Positions 45,631 to 53,507 of a stretch of 53,507 nucleotides of DNA are shown here, in pieces. The notes under the pieces are model-generated. The model saw nothing but the letters and a program-made list of their open reading frames with translations. It searched no databases and was not told the DNA's origin. The position numbers and the translations under genes were made by a program. Each line of letters begins with the position of its first letter. Within the stretch, counting starts at the first letter, position 1. The stretch spans positions 690,540-744,046 of the forward strand of contig NZ_JQIU01000008.1 in the NCBI RefSeq assembly GCF_002379365.1, in the 5' to 3' direction. This DNA is from Brachyspira sp. G79 (GTDB taxonomy: Bacteria > Spirochaetota > Brachyspiria > Brachyspirales > Brachyspiraceae).

Positions 45631-46437
45631 ATGAAAAAGATTTTGATTTTCCTAATCCTTTCAAGCATGTTCATGCTTATTTCCTGCTCAGGCGGTGCTT
45701 CAAATCCAAATGACATAGTAATCACAGGTTCTTCTTCAGTTTCTCCGCTAATGTTTAAATTGGCTGCAAAGTTTGAAGAGCTTAATCCTGATTATACAGT
45801 CATAGTAGAGACTTCTGATTCCACCATAGGAATTCAGGACACTGTAAACGGAAATAACAATATAGGAATGGCTTCAAGAAATTTAAAAGAAGATGAGCTT
45901 TCTGGTCTTGATACTTACTTATTATGTCAGGACGGCATAGTAATTATAGCAAATAACGATGCTAATATAAGTCAGATAAGCGAGGAAGAACTGTATAATC
46001 TTTATATGATGAATACCGCAGTAAATGGTATAACAAAATCAATATCAAGAGAAGATGGTTCTGGTACTAGAAGTGCTTTTACAGATTTAACTTTAATAGG
46101 TAAAGATAACCCTCTTCCGTCAACAGTAGAAATACTTGACGCTACGGGAAAGGTAAAAACTTCCATTATGAGCGATGCATCAAAAATAGGCTATATATCT
46201 TTAGGTTCTATTGATGATACAATAAAGCCTCTGGCATACAAAGCAAAAGGACAAGATGAATATGTTACAGCTTCTGTAGAGAATATACAGAATAATTCAT
46301 ATAAACTCTACCGTCCTTTCTACATATTCACCAAAAAGGGAATTGAGCTTGATGCTGGGACTAAGGCTTTCTTAGATTTTATAAACAGTGAAACAGGAAA
46401 AACGGTTATAAATGAAAACGGGTATGTAGCTAGTTAA
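45631..46437 (+). CDS. pstS: Phosphate ABC transporter substrate-binding lipoprotein
   Basis: 268 residues, lipoprotein with lipobox ISCS (Cys about 20). Phosphate-binding fold: ITGSSSVSPLMFKLAAKFEE (the SSSV loop binds phosphate), NIGMASRNLKEDEL, SREDGSGTRSAFTDL (second phosphate loop) and KTSIMSDASKIGYISLGSI. Shorter and of the Gram-positive/spirochaete type rather than the 346-residue E. coli type. GGAGTG lies 10 bases upstream. It is separated from the permease gene by a terminator-like hairpin. Confidence 0.95.
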   Translation: MKKILIFLILSSMFMLISCSGGASNPNDIVITGSSSVSPLMFKLAAKFEELNPDYTVIVETSDSTIGIQDTVNGNNNIGMASRNLKEDELSGLDTYLLCQDGIVIIANNDANISQISEEELYNLYMMNTAVNGITKSISREDGSGTRSAFTDLTLIGKDNPLPSTVEILDATGKVKTSIMSDASKIGYISLGSIDDTIKPLAYKAKGQDEYVTASVENIQNNSYKLYRPFYIFTKKGIELDAGTKAFLDFINSETGKTVINENGYVAS

Positions 46438-46445
46438 TAAAAAGC

Positions 46446-46492
46446 AAAGTCGGTATACAAGCAATTAATATTTGTATATCGGCTTTTTTATT
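46446..46492 (+). terminator. Hairpin terminator/attenuator between pstS and pstCA
   Basis: AAAGTCGGTATACAA pairs with TTGTATATCGGCTTT, followed by TTTTATTA. The placement inside the operon would lower permease expression relative to PstS. Confidence 0.8.
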
Positions 46493-46539
46493 ACTACAAA
46501 TTTTTTAATAAAAATTAAAAACAAAATAGGATATATATT

Positions 46540-48330
46540 TTGAACAGCAATATTAATAAACATATATTTAATGAAATTGCAGATAATATTATGAGATATA
46601 TATTTTTTATATGTTCTATATTTTCAGTTATAGTTGTATTTTCAATATGTATTTTTATATTTATCTACAGCATTCCAATATTTAAAGAAGTAGGATTTTT
46701 AAATTTTGTTTTTGGTATGAATTGGTCGCCTTCATCAAAAGAGTTTGGAATATTTCCGATGATAGTAGGCTCTGTATACATAACAATTCTCTCTACAACT
46801 CTTGGAGGGGGATTCGGATTTTTTACAGCAGTTTATATATCTATGTTTGCACCATCAAAATTAAAAACAATACTATCGCAGGTTATAGATTTGCTTGCAG
46901 GTATACCTTCAATAGTTTACGGATTTTTTGGAATGGCAGTATTAGTGCCATTTCTAAAAAACATATCTCCAAATAACATCGGCGAAGGAGTTTTAGCAGG
47001 TTCTATAATACTTGCAGTTATGATACTTCCTACAATAACATCTATTACAAAATATAATTTAGAGGCAGTATACAAATATTACTATGACGGAGCTATAGCA
47101 CTGGGTAACACTCATTCTCAGGCTGTTTTTGGTGTTATAGTAAAAGCTGCAAAATCTGGTATATTTTCTGCTATAGTGCTTGGTATGGGAAGAGCTATAG
47201 GAGAAACTATGGCTGTTATGATGGTTGCTGGAAATGCCCCTTTTATACCTAAAGATTTATTCTCATATTTTAGAACTATGACTATTAATATAGCTTTAGA
47301 AATGGGGTATGCTACTGGTATTCATAGGTCGGCATTGATTGCAACGGCATTTGTGCTTCTTATTTTTATACTTATAATAAATATTATACTTTCTCTATTA
47401 AAAAGAAATAATTTATATTTTTCATTTTCTTTAAGCAGTTTATTTAATAAAAATAAAGAATTAAAAAATGATATAAGTAATTTCTCTTTTAAAAATATAG
47501 ATATGAGAGTGTCAACTATAAAAGCTGATATACTTAAATATATTTCTATAATAGCTTCTACAATAGCAACGCTTTTTCTTGTATTTATAGTAGTATTTAT
47601 ACTTGTAAGAGGATTGCCTCATATTAACTTTAATCTCTTATTTGGAAAAAGTAACAATTCTCAAATGACGCTTCTACCCGCTATAGTTTCTACTGCTATG
47701 ATACTTTTTATGTCATTAATAATAGCAATACCGCTTGGAGTTTTTGCCGCTATTTATTTGACAGAATATTCAAAAGCTAAAAGTAAATTAATATCAGTTA
47801 TAAGAATATTTACAGATAGTTTGTCTGGTATACCTTCAATAGTATTCGGGCTTTTTGGTATGCTGGTATTTGCAAATCTTTTTGGTATAGGAAGAAGTAT
47901 ATTAGCAGGTTCTTTAACATTGGTTTTGATAATACTTCCTTCTATAATAAGGCAGACTGAAGAGACACTATTATCAATTCCTTCAAGTCTTCGTGAGGGA
48001 AGTTTGGCACTTGGAGCTTCTAAAGTGAGAACTATATTTAAGATAGTACTTCCTTGCGGTTTTTCTGGAATAATGACTTCTGTTATACTAAGCATTGGAA
48101 GAATAGTAGGAGAAAGTGCGGCATTGATATACACTGCTGGTGCAGTAAGGTATATGCCTAGAGGATATTTAAGTTCTGGAAGTACATTTTCTGTTATGAT
48201 GTGGATGTTTTCAAGTGAGGGGCTTTATATAAATCAAACCTTTGCTACGGCAAGTATTCTTCTTATTATGGTTATATTTCTTAATGCTTTATTATTCTTT
48301 GTAAATAAAAAGCTGAAAAAAGATTATTAA
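46540..48330 (+). CDS. pstCA: Fused phosphate ABC transporter permease PstC-PstA
   Basis: 596 residues with two complete permease halves. Residues about 1-285 are PstC-like (GSVYITILSTTLGGGFGFFT, LLAGIPSIVYGFFGM, MGRAIGETMAVMMVAGN). Residues about 320-596 are PstA-like (LPAIVSTAMILFMSLIIAIP, LSGIPSIVFGLFGM, GRIVGESAALIYTAGA). A charged linker of about 40 residues joins them. In most bacteria these are separate proteins that form the heterodimeric channel of the phosphate importer. About twelve membrane helices. The start is TTG at 46540 with AGGA eight bases upstream. No stop or frameshift lies at the junction, so the fusion is real in this sequence. Confidence 0.92.
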   Translation: MNSNINKHIFNEIADNIMRYIFFICSIFSVIVVFSICIFIFIYSIPIFKEVGFLNFVFGMNWSPSSKEFGIFPMIVGSVYITILSTTLGGGFGFFTAVYISMFAPSKLKTILSQVIDLLAGIPSIVYGFFGMAVLVPFLKNISPNNIGEGVLAGSIILAVMILPTITSITKYNLEAVYKYYYDGAIALGNTHSQAVFGVIVKAAKSGIFSAIVLGMGRAIGETMAVMMVAGNAPFIPKDLFSYFRTMTINIALEMGYATGIHRSALIATAFVLLIFILIINIILSLLKRNNLYFSFSLSSLFNKNKELKNDISNFSFKNIDMRVSTIKADILKYISIIASTIATLFLVFIVVFILVRGLPHINFNLLFGKSNNSQMTLLPAIVSTAMILFMSLIIAIPLGVFAAIYLTEYSKAKSKLISVIRIFTDSLSGIPSIVFGLFGMLVFANLFGIGRSILAGSLTLVLIILPSIIRQTEETLLSIPSSLREGSLALGASKVRTIFKIVLPCGFSGIMTSVILSIGRIVGESAALIYTAGAVRYMPRGYLSSGSTFSVMMWMFSSEGLYINQTFATASILLIMVIFLNALLFFVNKKLKKDY

Positions 48331-48363
48331 GAATATTAATAAATGGAGGTTAATATATATCAT

Positions 48364-49161
48364 ATGACTAAAGAATTAAACTCTAATATAAACTTTGATT
48401 TTAATATTGATAAAGTTATAAGAACTAAAAATTTAAATCTGTATTACGAAAGTTTTCAGGCTTTAAAAAATATTAATATAGATATAAACAAAAACAGCAC
48501 AACTGCATTTATAGGGCCTTCAGGCTGCGGTAAGTCTACCCTATTAAAAACTTTTAACAGAATGAATGATTTAGTTGCCAACTGCAAAATAGAAGGCGAT
48601 ATAGAAATAGCAGGAGTTAATATTTACAATAAAAATATTAATGTCTCATATTTAAGAAAGAATGTAGGAATGGTATTTCAAAAGTCAAATCTTTTTGCTA
48701 TGAGTGTTTATGATAATATAGCTTACGGACCTAGAACATTTGGAATAAAAAAGAAATCAGAACTTGATGATATAGTAGAATACAGTTTAACAAAAGCAGC
48801 CATTTGGGACGATATAAAAGACAGGCTTAATAAAAATGCTTTAGGACTTTCTGGTGGACAGCAGCAGAGATTATGCATAGCAAGAGCGTTATCCGTAAAT
48901 CCTAAAATACTTCTTATGGACGAACCTACAAGTGCATTAGACCCTATAAGTACAGGTAAGATAGAAGACCTTATTAATGAACTTAAAAATGAATATACTA
49001 TAGTAATAGTTACACATAATATGCAGCAGGCTATGAGAGTATCCGATAAAACTGCATTCTTTCTATTTGGTGAAATAGTGGAATATGATGATACAGAAGA
49101 AATATTTTCTAAACCAAAAGATGAAAGAACAGAAAAATATATTACTGGAAGATTCGGATAA
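48364..49161 (+). CDS. pstB: Phosphate ABC transporter ATP-binding protein
   Basis: 265 residues from ATG 48364; an ATG at 48343 in the same frame is possible but overlaps the GGAGG that would serve as ribosome-binding site. The chosen start leaves a long 14-base spacing. ATPase of the phosphate importer: Walker [10 protein letters not shown], PstB-typical [30 protein letters not shown], signature [15 protein letters not shown], Walker [14 protein letters not shown]. It follows pstCA after about 33 bases. Confidence 0.95.
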   Translation: MTKELNSNINFDFNIDKVIRTKNLNLYYESFQALKNINIDINKNSTTAFIGPSGCGKSTLLKTFNRMNDLVANCKIEGDIEIAGVNIYNKNINVSYLRKNVGMVFQKSNLFAMSVYDNIAYGPRTFGIKKKSELDDIVEYSLTKAAIWDDIKDRLNKNALGLSGGQQQRLCIARALSVNPKILLMDEPTSALDPISTGKIEDLINELKNEYTIVIVTHNMQQAMRVSDKTAFFLFGEIVEYDDTEEIFSKPKDERTEKYITGRFG

Positions 49162-49212
49162 TTTATATTTTTTATATTATTTATTTTATAAAAACAAATG
49201 GAGAAATAATAA

Positions 49213-49857
49213 ATGAAAAAATTTGAAGAAGAATTAAATAAATTAACTGATTATGTTGCTGAAGCTGGAGATATGATACTCGAGGCTTTAAGAAACTCAT
49301 CTAATGCCTTGATAAACGGAGACATTGAACTAGCTAATAATGTAATAGAAAATGACAGAAATATAAACAGAATATCATACAAAATAGAAAGTGCATCTTT
49401 AAAAATGCTTTTATTAGAACACCCTGTAGCAACAGATTTGAGGATAGTTTCTGCTGCATTAAAAATAGCTACTGACCTAGAGAGAATAGGAGATCAGGCT
49501 AAAGATATATGCGATTTGATTAGATTTTTACTAGAAGGTAATCTATATAAAAATAATCTTGATACAATAATAGAGATGTCAAAAATTATAGACTATATGG
49601 TTACAAACTGTATTAAGGCTTTCAGAGAAAAGGACTCTCAATTATCAAGAGATGTTATAGAAAGAGATGATAAAGTAGATAAACTGTTTTATAAAATGCG
49701 TGATGCCATGGTTGAGCTCATAAAAAGCGGTGCTGAGAATGCCGACCAAGCTATATATTTAATGATGATAGCAAAATATTTTGAGAAAATGGGAGACCAT
49801 GCTGAAAATATAGCCAAATGGGTTTATTATTACACAACAGGAGAAAGATTTAAATAA
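49213..49857 (+). CDS. phoU: Phosphate signalling/uptake regulator
   Basis: 214 residues, all-helical protein of two PhoU repeats, each with an E/D-x3-D metal-site motif (ATDLERIGDQAKDICD in the first, KMGDHAENIAKW in the second). It lowers Pst activity and couples the transporter to the phosphate response in characterised bacteria. Last gene of the pst locus; a terminator follows. No PhoR/PhoB pair is in the window. Confidence 0.94.
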   Translation: MKKFEEELNKLTDYVAEAGDMILEALRNSSNALINGDIELANNVIENDRNINRISYKIESASLKMLLLEHPVATDLRIVSAALKIATDLERIGDQAKDICDLIRFLLEGNLYKNNLDTIIEMSKIIDYMVTNCIKAFREKDSQLSRDVIERDDKVDKLFYKMRDAMVELIKSGAENADQAIYLMMIAKYFEKMGDHAENIAKWVYYYTTGERFK

Positions 49858-49891
49858 TATAATTGTTTAAAACTAAATTAATAAATATTAT

Positions 49892-49938
49892 AAAAAGTTC
49901 TTATACTATGATTATTTTTTAGTATGAGAACTTTTTTA
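49892..49938 (+). terminator. Intrinsic terminator of the pst-phoU operon
   Basis: AAAAAGTTCTTATACTA pairs with TAGTATGAGAACTTTTT around a short T-rich loop, followed by a T-run. Confidence 0.85.
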
Positions 49939-49987
49939 TTTATATATAATTTATTTCTATAATATCAAAAAAATTCTAATTTACATA

Positions 49988-50018
49988 TTGCACCTTGAGT
50001 TAACTTCAATGATATAAT
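49988..50018 (+). promoter_or_regulatory. MerR-type promoter of the MFS transporter
   Basis: TTGCAC (49988-49993) and TATAAT (50013-50018) are 19 bases apart. The over-long spacer is filled by CTTGAGTTAACTTCAATG with inverted TTGA and TCAA arms. Long spacer plus central dyad is the hallmark of promoters activated by MerR-family regulators. Confidence 0.5.
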
Positions 50019-50053
50019 TCTCAAAAATTAATAATACTAGGAGAATTATTATA

Positions 50054-51226
50054 ATGAAAAAACAAAATAATATTTTAGTATTAATATTGGCATTTGCTAT
50101 ATTTGCAATATTAAATACAGAAATAGGAATAGTAGGAGTGCTTCCTATAATTGCAGAAACTTTTAATGTAACTATAGAAAAATCAGGAATTTTAGTTAGT
50201 GCTTTTGCCTTTACAATAGCTATATCTGGTATAATAATGCCTTTATTATTTTCTGGTATCAATAAAAAAATATCCATGCTTATAGTAATTGGAGTATTTA
50301 TAATAAGCAATATAGTATCAGCATTTACAAATAGTTTTAATATTCTTTTAATATTTAGAATAATACCAGCTATTTTTCACCCTATATACTGCTCTATGTC
50401 ATTTACTGTAGCTTCAGAAACTGCTGAAGAAAAAGATATTCCTAAAGTTGTATCTATAATAATGATGGGTGTTTCTGCTGGAATAGTAATAGGTACTCCT
50501 GCATCAAATTTTTTTGCTGAAACTTATTCTTATAAAGTATCAATGTTGTTTGCGGCAGTTTTAAATATAGTATCATTTATAGCGATAATATTTTTAGTTC
50601 CTTCAATGCCTATAAGCAAAAGGCTTTCTTATGGCTCTCAGCTTTCTGTATTAAAACTTCCTATCACTTGGATATCACTTGCAGCTGTTGCTTTGATTGC
50701 CGCTTCTATGTCATCAGTATACAGTTATTTTGCTCAATATATAAAAGATGTATCAAATATTACTGGAAAATATTCAAGCATTATACTTTTTATATTTGGT
50801 ATATCAAGTATAATAGGAAATTTTTTAGCAGGAAAGTTTTTATCCAAAAATGCTATAAAATTTGTTACGGCATATCCATTTATATTTATTCTAATATATA
50901 TTTTAGTATTTCTTTTAGGAGGTATATCCGCTTTAATGTTTGCAATATCATTTATTTGGGGAATAGTATACGGAATGGGTAATAATATTCAGCAGTATTG
51001 GATTACATCGGCACTTCCTCAAGCTCCTGAATTTTCAAATGGACTTTTCATATCTTTTGGAAATCTTGGAATAACAATAGGAACTTCTTTAGGAGGACTC
51101 TTTATAACAAATACAACAATTAATAATCTGCCTATATGCGGAATAATATTTTTGATATTGACATTTATATTTATAATAATAAGACTTTTAATTGATAAAA
51201 AATATATTAAAGAATCATTGGCTTAA
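50054..51226 (+). CDS. MFS transporter, DHA1 family efflux (AraJ/NepI-like)
   Basis: 390 residues, twelve membrane helices, major facilitator superfamily. The N-terminus LAFAIFAILNTEIGIVGVLP, followed by IAETFNVTIEKSGILVSAFA, and the loop IPAIFHPIYCSMSFTVA fit the DHA1 drug/sugar/nucleoside exporters such as AraJ, YdhP and NepI. Exports small molecules by proton antiport; substrate unknown. AGGAGAA lies eight bases upstream. A MerR-like promoter precedes it and a bidirectional terminator follows, so it is a single-gene, probably inducible unit. Confidence 0.86.
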   Translation: MKKQNNILVLILAFAIFAILNTEIGIVGVLPIIAETFNVTIEKSGILVSAFAFTIAISGIIMPLLFSGINKKISMLIVIGVFIISNIVSAFTNSFNILLIFRIIPAIFHPIYCSMSFTVASETAEEKDIPKVVSIIMMGVSAGIVIGTPASNFFAETYSYKVSMLFAAVLNIVSFIAIIFLVPSMPISKRLSYGSQLSVLKLPITWISLAAVALIAASMSSVYSYFAQYIKDVSNITGKYSSIILFIFGISSIIGNFLAGKFLSKNAIKFVTAYPFIFILIYILVFLLGGISALMFAISFIWGIVYGMGNNIQQYWITSALPQAPEFSNGLFISFGNLGITIGTSLGGLFITNTTINNLPICGIIFLILTFIFIIIRLLIDKKYIKESLA

Positions 51227-51243
51227 AATAAAGTTAATAAATT

Positions 51244-51280
51244 ATAAGCAGATTATATAATAATATATAAGTCTGCTTAT
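51244..51280. terminator. Bidirectional terminator between MFS gene and minus-strand lipoprotein gene
   Basis: ATAAGCAGATTATATA pairs with TATATAAGTCTGCTTAT (one bulge). It separates convergent stops at 51226 and 51285. The T-tracts are weak. Confidence 0.6.
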
Positions 51281-51284
51281 ATAA

Positions 51285-51914
51285 TTAATTATCAATAGTT
51301 TCTACGACTACATTATATTCATTAGAACTGTAGCTTTCTTCTAATATATAAGCCTCATTGGTTAAACTCACTGCTTTATTAACTTCTATATTATTACTAA
51401 GCAATACTTTAAACAAAGATTCATACGCCCTTTTTAAAGCATTTTGTGTAAGAATTTGTCTAGTATATGCATTTAATTTGGCATTTTCTGATATTTCTAT
51501 TGAGGCATTAGCTCTAAAAATTTTATCATCTATACTGCCCTCTTTTTTTAATCTCTTTAATACTTCTACAGTTCTGTCATATATAGTATCATCTTTTAAT
51601 TTTATCTCTGTATAAAAATTATCATCTTTTTTATATTCTTTAAAAGTTACAATATCATTATTAGAGAAATCTATAAGATTACTGTCTTTTAATGAAACTG
51701 CAACTATATTAAAATCATTTCTATTAATTAAAGGTGCAGTTTGTTCAGCTATATAATAATACATAGCATCTTCTGCCTTCATTCTGCTTACTTCAAAACT
51801 TATATCTGTGTATGCTTTTGAATATAATGAGCCTCTTCTTATATTATTACCTGAACATGATATTATAATTATTAATAACAATATAATAAAAATATATAGC
51901 TTGTTTTTTTTCAT
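51285..51914 (-). CDS. Lipoprotein of unknown function
   Basis: 209 residues. Lipoprotein signal with lipobox IISC (Cys20) and a short polar start (SGNNIRRGSLYSK). The rest mixes strands and helices, with RMKAEDAMYYYIAEQTAPLI and an ISENAKLNAYTRQILTQNAL block, and ends in EYNVVVETID. The block ASIEISENAKLNAYTRQIL loosely recalls LPP20/LPxA-type lipoproteins but I cannot assign a family. Predicted to sit on the inner or outer membrane facing the periplasm. It is a single gene divergent from the next lipoprotein. Confidence 0.6.
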   Translation of the reverse strand: MKKNKLYIFIILLLIIIISCSGNNIRRGSLYSKAYTDISFEVSRMKAEDAMYYYIAEQTAPLINRNDFNIVAVSLKDSNLIDFSNNDIVTFKEYKKDDNFYTEIKLKDDTIYDRTVEVLKRLKKEGSIDDKIFRANASIEISENAKLNAYTRQILTQNALKRAYESLFKVLLSNNIEVNKAVSLTNEAYILEESYSSNEYNVVVETIDN

Positions 51915-52037
51915 GATTTATAATAAATTATCCTTTAATGTATTAACTATTTTAACTTATCATAGTTAATATTTGTAAAATCATAATTTGAAATACTTTT
52001 AAATTAATAGATAAAATTAAATATTGGAGACTTTATA

Positions 52038-52781
52038 TTGAATATTAAAGCATTTATATTGTTATTACTATTAATTATGTTTGCATCTTGTCAAAAAAAA
52101 CAGGATAATTTTTTAGAAGATATGGCTTCTCTGGATAAGGCATATATGGATACATTATTGATTATAAGAGATGTTAATAATAATGACAGAAAGGTGGCTA
52201 TAGAAAAATTTATTATAGTGTGGAATGACTTTAAGAAAAAATACTACAATATCAATACAGAAGACCCACAATGGAAAACTGATTTTGACAGTTTGCAGGA
52301 TATATTAATACGCTCTCACTACTATATATCAAGCAAAGAAGATGAAAGTGCAGGGTATTCCATACTACATGATATTAAATATGTATTATCCGATTTAAGA
52401 AAAAGAAATAATGTTAATTGGTTTTTTGATAATTTAAACTCCATATACAAAATAGCATACAGAATGGGAGAACTATCAAAAATATATAATACATCTAATA
52501 CAGTACTTACTCAGGAAGAAGAAGAAAAATTAATTGTAGTTTATTATCTGCTTGATGAAGCTACTAAAACCACAATAGCTGAATTTGATAAAAGCAATAT
52601 ACATCTGCTTCATCTTTCTCAGCAGCAGCTTGGAACGCTTAAACATAATATAGAAACTATAGATGATTTAGTTAAATCAATAGGAAATGATTTGTTCTCA
52701 AAAAAATATAATAATATATCCAATATATCTGAAAGTATTTTAAATATATATTTTAACTCTCTTCAAATAATAAGAGGTTAA
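52038..52781 (+). CDS. Helical lipoprotein of unknown function
   Basis: 247 residues starting from TTG at 52038 (GGAGA seven bases upstream). Lipobox FASC puts lipid attachment at about Cys17. The mature part is almost entirely helical (DMASLDKAYMDTLLII, HDIKYVLSDLRKRNNVNWFF, LHLSQQQLGTLKHNIETIDD), consistent with a four-helix bundle in the periplasm. No cofactor motif such as CxxCH is present. No family recognised. It stands 31 bases before truB, so the two may be cotranscribed. Confidence 0.6.
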   Translation: MNIKAFILLLLLIMFASCQKKQDNFLEDMASLDKAYMDTLLIIRDVNNNDRKVAIEKFIIVWNDFKKKYYNINTEDPQWKTDFDSLQDILIRSHYYISSKEDESAGYSILHDIKYVLSDLRKRNNVNWFFDNLNSIYKIAYRMGELSKIYNTSNTVLTQEEEEKLIVVYYLLDEATKTTIAEFDKSNIHLLHLSQQQLGTLKHNIETIDDLVKSIGNDLFSKKYNNISNISESILNIYFNSLQIIRG

Positions 52782-52812
52782 ATAAATATATAATCTATAA
52801 GGAATAATATTT

Positions 52813-53507
52813 ATGAAAGGTTTTTGCATTGTAAATAAACCTATAGGCATAACTTCATTTGACGCTATAAGACAGGTAAAAAAGATATTAAGGGAAAAAG
52901 AAAACATAATAGAAAAAAAAATAGGTCATGCAGGTACATTAGACCCTTTTGCAAATGGAGTTTTAATACTGGCATTTGGAAGATATACTAAATTATTTTT
53001 CTTATTTGATGACATGCCTAAGGAATATACTGCATTGGGAGTATTTGGTGAAATGAGAGATACCGATGATGTAGAAGGTAATATAATAAAAAAATCTGAT
53101 ATAAATAATAAATTAAGTTTTGAAGAATTAGAAAAAATTATAAAAGAAAATTTTAAAGGAAATATTTTGCAGAAACCTCCTACATATAGTGCTAAAAAAA
53201 TTAATGGAAAAAGAGCTTATGATTTGGCAAGGGATAATCAAAGTTTTGAATTGAAAGCTTCTGAAGTATGTATTAACAGCATTGAATTATTAGAATATGA
53301 TTATCCATATTTCAAAATAAAAACTTCAGTAAGCAAAGGTACTTATATAAGGTCTATAATAAGGGATATAGGAAATATAACAGGTAACTTAGCCTATACA
53401 AAAGAATTAACAAGAGTATCTATAGGAAATTACAATATCAATATAGCCTGCACTATAGAGGATATAGAAAAAACAAAATACTCTCATTTTTTGAAATGTT
53501 CAATGAC
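52813..53507 (+). CDS. truB: tRNA pseudouridine-55 synthase (3' end outside window)
   Basis: 231 codons are visible from ATG 52813; the stop lies beyond the right edge. TruB makes pseudouridine 55 in the T-loop of tRNAs. Motif I GFCIVNKPIGITSFDAI is at the N-terminus, motif II with the catalytic Asp44 is GHAGTLDPFANGVL, and PPTYSAKKINGKRAYDLAR and VSKGTYIRSIIRDIG follow. AAGGA is nine bases upstream. Complete so far, with no frameshift. Confidence 0.95.
   Translation, partial: MKGFCIVNKPIGITSFDAIRQVKKILREKENIIEKKIGHAGTLDPFANGVLILAFGRYTKLFFLFDDMPKEYTALGVFGEMRDTDDVEGNIIKKSDINNKLSFEELEKIIKENFKGNILQKPPTYSAKKINGKRAYDLARDNQSFELKASEVCINSIELLEYDYPYFKIKTSVSKGTYIRSIIRDIGNITGNLAYTKELTRVSIGNYNINIACTIEDIEKTKYSHFLKCSM

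Noticed and set aside
46722-46976. Out-of-frame 84-codon frame inside pstCA
   Set aside because: It lies entirely within a strongly conserved permease half and has no independent features.
49981-50310. 109-codon frame antisense to the start of the MFS gene
   Set aside because: It overlaps the promoter and first helices of a clear transporter gene; hydrophobic antisense frames are expected opposite membrane proteins.

Overview
The window is very AT-rich bacterial chromosome that reads as a Brachyspira species (anaerobic intestinal spirochaete). The grounds are low-GC codon use, BspA/DUF285-type repeat proteins of the Brachyspira style, an Rpn-family nuclease with a Lys-Gly-Ile-Glu repeat tail, many short lipoproteins, and long AT-rich gaps between single genes and short operons. 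I cannot fix the species from sequence alone. No rRNA, tRNA, CRISPR array, intact insertion sequence or phage region was found.

Layout. 1-1184: 3' part of a DUF285 leucine-rich-repeat protein (-), cut by the window edge. 1441-2607: an M20 amidohydrolase. 3250-7534: a four-gene envelope cluster (-) of a large lipoprotein, two predicted outer-membrane barrel proteins and an OmpA-type lipoprotein. 8105-9307: an SstT-like cation symporter (+). 9619-12948: an ABC-2 exporter with a DUF4340 partner, followed by pgsA (-). 12949-14555: a gene graveyard holding a decayed transposase and a decayed P1-family peptidase. 14556-23690: an L-arabinose locus (-) in the order AraC-type regulator, sugar-binding lipoprotein, ATPase, permease, araB, araA, araD. 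23828-26617: mlaE-like permease, dnaB, rplI (-).

The second half is mostly housekeeping: flavodoxin, tatD, HIT protein, ZIP transporter, alpha/beta hydrolase, an Rpn nuclease with a frameshifted tail, a MATE pump and DUF58 protein, pyrH-floA, rnc-rpe, lexA, yajQ, glgA and murE. A GNAT acetyltransferase and an M29 aminopeptidase follow, then a DUF2147 protein. 45548-49938 is a phosphate-uptake unit, pstS-terminator-pstCA(fused)-pstB-phoU. The end carries an MFS exporter with a MerR-type promoter, two lipoproteins of unknown function and the 5' part of truB.

How genes work together. The arabinose locus is complete for uptake (binding protein, ATPase, permease) and conversion to D-xylulose 5-phosphate (AraA, AraB, AraD), which feeds the pentose phosphate pathway where the rpe product also acts. 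The pst unit is a complete phosphate ABC importer with its PhoU partner.

The items I rate highest are: a family of diverged intergenic repeats with a GC-richer core, one copy having 18-base terminal inverted repeats; the single-base frameshift that separates the Rpn nuclease from its 12-base-repeat tail; the fused PstC-PstA permease; the 19-base-spacer dyad promoter of the MFS gene; and the unassigned envelope cluster. I found no clearly new defence or biosynthetic system.
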